Of a DNA stretch of 51,164 nt, positions 46,553 to 51,164 are shown one piece after another. The notes below the pieces were generated by a model. That model saw only the letters and a program-made list of their open reading frames with translations, did no database searches and was not told where the DNA came from. The number at the start of each line of letters is the position of its first letter. The first letter of the stretch is position 1. The position numbers and the translations under genes are program-made. Source of the stretch: Reticulitermes lucifugus (Eukaryota; Arthropoda; Insecta; Blattodea; Rhinotermitidae); assembly GCA_026260175.1 (NCBI GenBank), contig JAKCWW010000655.1:29261-80424 (forward strand), in the 5' to 3' direction.

Positions 46553-47189
46553 TCCCTCTTATTAGGCTGTTTTCTCGGAGATACAAACGACATTGAATAT
46601 GAAGCTCATTGCACAGCAGGGGAGCGTCAGAACGTTAGAACAGCTGTATGTCCTGTCCCATTCGTGTGACATATCTTCACGACGGTATTTCTGTAGTGCA
46701 GGTTCCACGCCGTCTGAACTCTTGGGTAATAGGGTTAACCCACCGAATTTCGTGACATACCTTGTTTCGTTGTACGGCATTCTAAATTCGCCACGAAATT
46801 GGATGTCTTTAGCAGTTACTGTAGCTTTAACAGTTTTCCATTGATGGTTCCAACATTGAGTCACTAAATTAGGTTTGTACTTTACGCTTTAACGCACACC
46901 TAATTTCATGGCTGATTTAGAGTGCTGCATCCCGAAATGTGGTGTGTTGCGGAGCTAGGTAACTTTACCCTGTTTGTTCCTACAGGCATTAGAGTCACGA
47001 CTGTGGTCTGCCCTGAGAACAGTGTTTGGTCTGCAAGTGTGGTGTTGAAATATGCAAAATTTTAAAGTCTGATTGATGACTTCTTGTGTTGGTAGCTAGT
47101 GACGTTGTGACTGGTGTGAGAGTATTCACTATTTGTAAAACTGGAACGCATATAATGCTCACCCTGCAGAGTTTTGAGACAGTTAAAGA

Positions 47190-47355
47190 GAGAAGTGCCC
47201 AAATTTTCCAAAAATATAGGAGCCACGTCAAAATTCTAGGCACCAAACTGGTGACATGAAGCAAGGCCCATACTGAAAATCGACAAATATAAGGTATCAC
47301 CATGCGTAATTGAGACGCCCGGGTGACCTGGAGCCCGGGAGTTTTGTACCTCTGG
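47190..47355 (-). mobile_element. Inverted relative of the 38749 MITE
   Basis: GTGCCCAAATTTTCCAAAAA at the left and GGGAGTTTTGTACCTCTG at the right are the reverse of the 38749 termini. Confidence 0.6.
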
Positions 47356-47484
47356 TTTGAGGAACAGAGTAGCTTGTAGACTTATGTTTTTGTGGTTTAT
47401 GTTACGACTATGTCAGTAATTAAGACTATATGGCGTCGAATTGTTTGATGGTTTATGAACGGTAATTCAGAAGTGCAAGGAATT

Positions 47485-47650
47485 GCACGGAAGTGGTCGT
47501 GGCCTGACCGTGGTATTATTTCGGCATTTTCCTGGAGGTACTGTAGAAAACCACGCAAAATCTGCCAGGGTAACTGATGACCCGGCGGATATTCGAAACA
47601 GGCTGATGTCGAATATAAGTTTGGGACTTTACTGATGCACCACTCCGATG
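47485..47650 (-). repeat. SINE family D, copy 3
   Basis: GGTCGTGGCCTGACCGTGGT, CGGCATTTTCCTGGAGGTA, GATATTCGAAAC (B-box complement) and TTACTGATGCACCACTCC, the latter tRNA-head-like on the - strand. Confidence 0.6.
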
Positions 47651-47943
47651 TGTGCCGGGTTTCGAAGCACAGCCTGAGTAGCAGAAGTGCGTGTAATACT
47701 GCTACATGTGCTGCTTTGGAATGGGATGGGATGGAACGACGGCTACGTGACGTTCGCGTGACGGGAGTGGAATGCATAAATGTCTGTAAAGCGATAGGTA
47801 ATTGGCGAAAGTAAAAAATTTTGATTTCATAGCTGCGGGTCACGTGATTCGGTAGAAGAACCAGAAGCAGCATCCAGTTTGTCTGGTAGATTTCACTTGG
47901 ACTCCTTAACGTGTCTCGAAATAACAAGATTGAGTCTTTTGTA

Positions 47944-48052
47944 TGTAGCCCAGTTATTTTATGAAAAGTAGTAATAGTAAGAAATTAAAACATGTTTACG
48001 TAGCCCAATTATTTTCTGAAAAGTAGCAGTAGTAAGAAACTAAAAACTTGTT
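47944..48052. repeat. Tandem duplication, about 54-bp unit
   Basis: TAGCCCAGTTATTTTATGAA and TAGCCCAATTATTTTCTGAA start two adjacent units that both run through AGTAAGAAA to TGTTTAC. Confidence 0.9.
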
Positions 48053-48241
48053 TACATGAAGTCTCCGTTCCTGCTTCAGAAGTCATGTAGGTCTCTACAG
48101 TAGGTAACCGAAAGTGCTTTCACTCAACGGCGTCGCAATATTTATAGCCAACTGGAACATTTCTCGAGGGAAGTTAACCCTTCCAAGCTCGAAATTTGTC
48201 TAAATAATAGCCTATTTAACAGTTAAATTCATACCTTAGAG

Positions 48242-48569
48242 CAGTGTTTCCCAACATTTCTTCCATGGAAGAACCCCTAAATAATTTCTCATATCCCAAG
48301 GAACTCCTACCTATGAAAACGTTTACAGGCCAGAACAAGTTGACAACGGGAAGCGTAGTTCTGTTGCTGCTAAATTACTGTTATGGACGTTAAAGAGCTG
48401 ATATATATCAGCTTATATTGTAATAAAAATAACGAGGCATTTTTTCCTATCTGTCGAGAGATATTCGAAATTTTCCGCTGCATTTTAAAATTTAAAAATT
48501 TTTGTTAATTCCGCGATTTCTCGCGGAACCCCCAACAGTGATCTGCGAAACCCTGGTTGGGAAACTCTG
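48242..48569. mobile_element. hAT-type nonautonomous element, copy 2
   Basis: The left end is CAGTGTTTCCCAAC; the right end inverted is CAGAGTTTCCCAAC. Target duplication CCTTAGAG (48234-48241) and CCTCAGAG (48570-48577), 7 of 8. 328 bp, noncoding, includes TTCTCGCGGAACCCC near the right end. Homologous to 3427-3755. Confidence 0.85.
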
Positions 48570-49039
48570 CCTCAGAGAAAGCGCTGTCTCCATTACAAAG
48601 AACGCGTTAAAATTACTTAGAGAAATAATCGGCATTTCGTCTGAGAATCATACCAAACCGACGATTGCATTCTGTGGGCAAATTCTGTTTTAGTGTTAAA
48701 GTAAGTGGTACTATACGTTGGCCATTCTGCTTTAAAAAGGATTAATTGAATTGGAACTCTTCCATCGAGCAGGTTTGGTGTTCGTGAGGATAGGCGCTCG
48801 GCGAGCACCGTCTTGCAGCGTCCTTATCTACAGGTGAATTCCTATTATCTGTAATCTGCTCCTTTCAGATTTTATCTTTCACAATTCATGTTCATATCCA
48901 TTTCGATGCTGTGTAACTTATTGAATTGGAAGGGTGTTGTTAAATTACCTAAGAATGTTTCATCATCGTCCCTCCCGTCACATAGTCTAGGCCTACCTGC
49001 CGCGTTGAAACAACAGTGCGTGTGAGTCTGAGATCCACA

Positions 49040-49170
49040 TGGCTGTCAGGTATGAAGAGTATGATGCTCTGGAATGTGACTTTGTGTATCTGGTAGATAG
49101 ATAACATTTCGGGAGAATCTGCTTCCTCTGTCTTCAGGGTGGAAGAGTAGGGAAAGGAGTAAACGGATGT
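49040..49170 (-). repeat. Unclassified dispersed repeat G, copy 2
   Basis: - strand CACCCTGAAGACAGAGGAAG, TCTCCCGAAATGTTATCTAT; parallels 30280-30340 (CTGAAGACGGAGG, GTTATCTA). Confidence 0.45.
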
Positions 49171-49669
49171 TGGCAGCTCCTCGCTTCGCAGTGTCAATGA
49201 AAGTCACTCGTAAGAAATGCCGCAAAATGTGCAAGATGTTAGAGTGTAGGGGAAAGAACTTGTGGCACTTGAAGTTGTAGAAGGAGAAATGGGTGTTTTA
49301 GTGGGCTTTCTGTTGGACAGTAGATGTGTGACCTTCCAGAGGAACATTCTGCTCATGGTCAAGTGGAAGGTGAAAGGACGAACTGTGGTTTTGTAAGACA
49401 GGTGTCCGTTGTTTATATGAGTAATTCGTCATAGACATTCAGCTAAAGTGTTTATTTGGATTTTTTAGGTGCGAAGACTTAAGGATAGTTTCCTGTTTGA
49501 CTTTATTATAAACACACACGTTTCACATCCAGCACAGCAACACGGCTACACCAGCTAAACGTTTCTAACGACAGCAAATCCGAGGAATGATTGTTACCAT
49601 TCGGTTCTGAATACTTTGTCCTTCCGTCTGCTGTCTAAAATCGTAAGGCAAAACGGTAAATTTTTCCTG

Positions 49670-49925
49670 TGCCGCCATGAAGGCGTATGGGAGAGTGAAC
49701 GGATAGCTTGAGTCATTCTTAACCTTGGCATTAGATGGAGATGAATGGTCAGCTTTATGCTCCGGGCGCTTTACCCGCGGTACTTATTGAAAAGAAGGCT
49801 AGATGGGCCCCGGAGTCGCTCTGGACGTTCTGGAGAAGAGAAAAATCTCTTTCCCGGGCCAGGAATCGAAACGCGAATCCTCGGTCGTCCAGCCCAAAAC
49901 CTAGTCACTATACCGACTACGCTCG
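49670..49925 (-). repeat. SINE family A, copy 5 (head preserved)
   Basis: On the - strand, the head GTCGGTATAGTGACTAGG and a B-box-like GCGTTTCGATTCC are followed by CCAGAACGTCCAGAGCGACT, CGGGGCCCATCTAGCC and the tail with CGCCTTCATGGCGGCACAGG. Best full-length copy of the family. Confidence 0.85.
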
Positions 49926-50182
49926 CACGTCTCCGTATCTAAAAACGTAAAAGTTTACAGTATGCAAAACTACAGTTATATGTAGGCCTGTTTGTTTTGT
50001 ATGAGTGTGAAAGTTGTTACATTAAGGGAGCAACACAGATTAAGGTGCTTGAGAACGGTGCATGGGAGAAAATTTCGACGTAAGAGTGAATAAGTAAAGG
50101 CGTTTGAAGGAAACTGCGTAACGCGGAGTTCATAATGAGATTTTCGTGGCGGTATGTTTGAGACTTTTTTTTATTGGGAATC

Positions 50183-50317
50183 TGACGACGCCAAACTGGG
50201 TAATCAGTTCCCAACGTTTCGAAGAAACATAGTGCTTTGTTGGAGCTCTAGACCATTGAAGATGAAGGCGCTGTGTTCCTTCGAAACGTCCGGAACTGAT
50301 TACCCAGTTTGGCGTCA
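50183..50317. repeat. Foldback with decayed hammerhead-like loop
   Basis: The left arm TGACGACGCCAAACTGGGTA is the reverse of TACCCAGTTTGGCGTCA (50301-50317). The arms extend through GATTACC/GGTAATC and GAAACGT/ACGTTTC. The right arm holds TTGAAGATGAAGG, CCTTCGAAACGTCC: stem II and GAAAC are kept, but the core starts TTGAAGA instead of CTGAAGA. It parallels the 6251-6519 element. Confidence 0.75.
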
Positions 50318-51083
50318 TATACCAGAAGCATAGGGCCCTCAAAATCTGTCCGTTTTGGGCACCCGATAACGTTTTTCGAAAAGAAACAAAATTCCGGCAC
50401 TTGTATGCATTTTCCCGCCGTAGCTCGCGAGGGGGTGATACCGCAACGAAGGTTCTGCCGTAGCTGCTCAGCAGACGAACTGACGCCAACCCAAACCCCG
50501 ATTCAAGGTTGCAGTTTCGCTGACACTGCGATTGCAGAAGTAAGAATTCTTTAACTGTGCTGAGCCTAGTGTAAGGATACGTCCGTTTTCTTCACCAGTG
50601 CTTGATGAATTGGGGATTCATTAAAAGGCCCAACTTTAATACATTTTTCTCGATTTCTGTCACCAAAGAAGCCAGTAGCAATCTACGTATTTCGGCTTTG
50701 CTATCGACTCATGGGCGGATGTCGCTGTTATTCCTGAGGTCTGCAGTCTTTCTGCTGATGTTTGGAACGGATCTGCTATAGCGGAACGTAACGGCCTTTC
50801 CAGACTTGCTGGCACTAAAACAGTACCGTTGTGACCATCCTGACGGTGACAGGACCAGTGCAGGGACGACTGTTTAATGAAGGACTGTATGCCTTTTTTT
50901 ATTTAGTCGAAATAATTAATATAACAGTTAGTTGTGTCTTGTAAGTGCGAACTGTCGTACCACTGGGGAGCGTTGATGTGTTCACCAGCTATTAGACAAC
51001 TTCGTGGAACTTTTGCTGTTTGATATGAACTCAAAGATTCCTTCATTTCCTGATGGAAATGCGAACCAAGTACATGTATTACG

Positions 51084-51164
51084 TTCGAGAATAGGGTGCT
51101 GAGGAAGATATTTGGGCCTAAGAGGGACGAAGTAACAGGGGAGTGGAGAAGACTACATAACGAG
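51084..51164 (+). pseudogene. LINE reverse-transcriptase ORF, C-terminal segment, cut by window edge
   Basis: 27 codons read FENRVLRKIFGPKRDEV then TGEWRRLHNE without a stop to the last base. This is the very common segment that precedes the RRxWAGHVARM block at the C-terminal end of jockey/RTE-type LINE ORF2 proteins. Upstream of 51084 the match stops (a small deletion near CATGTATTACG), so this is a 5'-truncated copy whose remainder lies to the right. Confidence 0.75.

Larger units (their letters stand above)
42010..51164 (+). other. Intron 7 or downstream region
   Basis: Starts GTAAGT. No phase-matched further exon found up to the edge. It holds the repeats listed separately. Unannotated stretches (43040-44160, 44320-45060, 45430-46120, 46560-47180, 50330-51080) show nothing I can identify. 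Confidence 0.5.

Noticed and set aside
46985..47070. Possible further exon after acceptor TTCCTACAG
   Set aside because: The phase-1 frame is open for only 26 codons and has no usable donor before the stop.
47397..47927. 176-residue open frame on -, the longest unspliced frame outside the gene
   Set aside because: It covers a family D SINE and ordinary spacer; composition is not protein-like and no motif is visible.

Overview
The window is nuclear DNA from an animal, most probably an insect. It has spliceosomal introns, low coding density, AT-rich spacer, many microsatellites and a dense load of tRNA-derived SINEs, hAT-type MITEs, foldback elements and LINE remnants. The very large intron and the repeat mix suggest a big polyneopteran genome such as a cockroach or termite; that placement is inference. 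Two assembly marks are visible: a 50-base N gap (37353-37402) and one ambiguous base (28562).

One protein-coding gene can be supported, on the + strand. Seven exons (8071-8472, 9868-10161, 12089-12971, 14202-14552, 16462-17374, 18796-18938, 41914-42009) join with a continuous reading frame and matching splice phases. They encode at least 1027 residues of a serine-rich protein with one CAP-Gly domain, built across the junction of the first two exons. It is most likely a microtubule-associated protein. Both ends of the protein lie outside what I can recognise: exon 1 here has no in-frame start, and exon 7 ends in a splice donor.

The intron between exons 6 and 7 is about 23 kb (18939-41913). 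Inside it, at 25983-26052, is a short open segment with a good ATG context and a strong donor of exactly the phase needed to splice into exon 7. It would give a short isoform starting MGAHGSKE and lacking the CAP-Gly domain, so an internal promoter is likely near 24.6-26.0 kb.

The rest is repeats. At least six tRNA-related or SINE-like families are present in several copies. Several MITEs have recognisable 8-bp target-site duplications. A set of elements carries sequences that fold as type I hammerhead ribozymes with very short palindromic stem III: an inverted pair in a foldback at 6251-6519, one at 21977-22019 and one at 27129-27170, plus decayed relatives. Other items are a 37-bp minisatellite (26250-26731), a perfect 57-bp tandem duplication (21009-21122), and the start of a LINE reverse-transcriptase ORF remnant running off the right edge (51084-51164).

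Layout: 1-8070 repeats and unassigned DNA upstream of the gene; 8071-18938 six exons separated by 1.2-2.0 kb introns; 18939-41913 giant repeat-filled intron with a candidate alternative first exon; 41914-42009 exon 7; 42010-51164 repeat-rich downstream intron with no further exon recognised.
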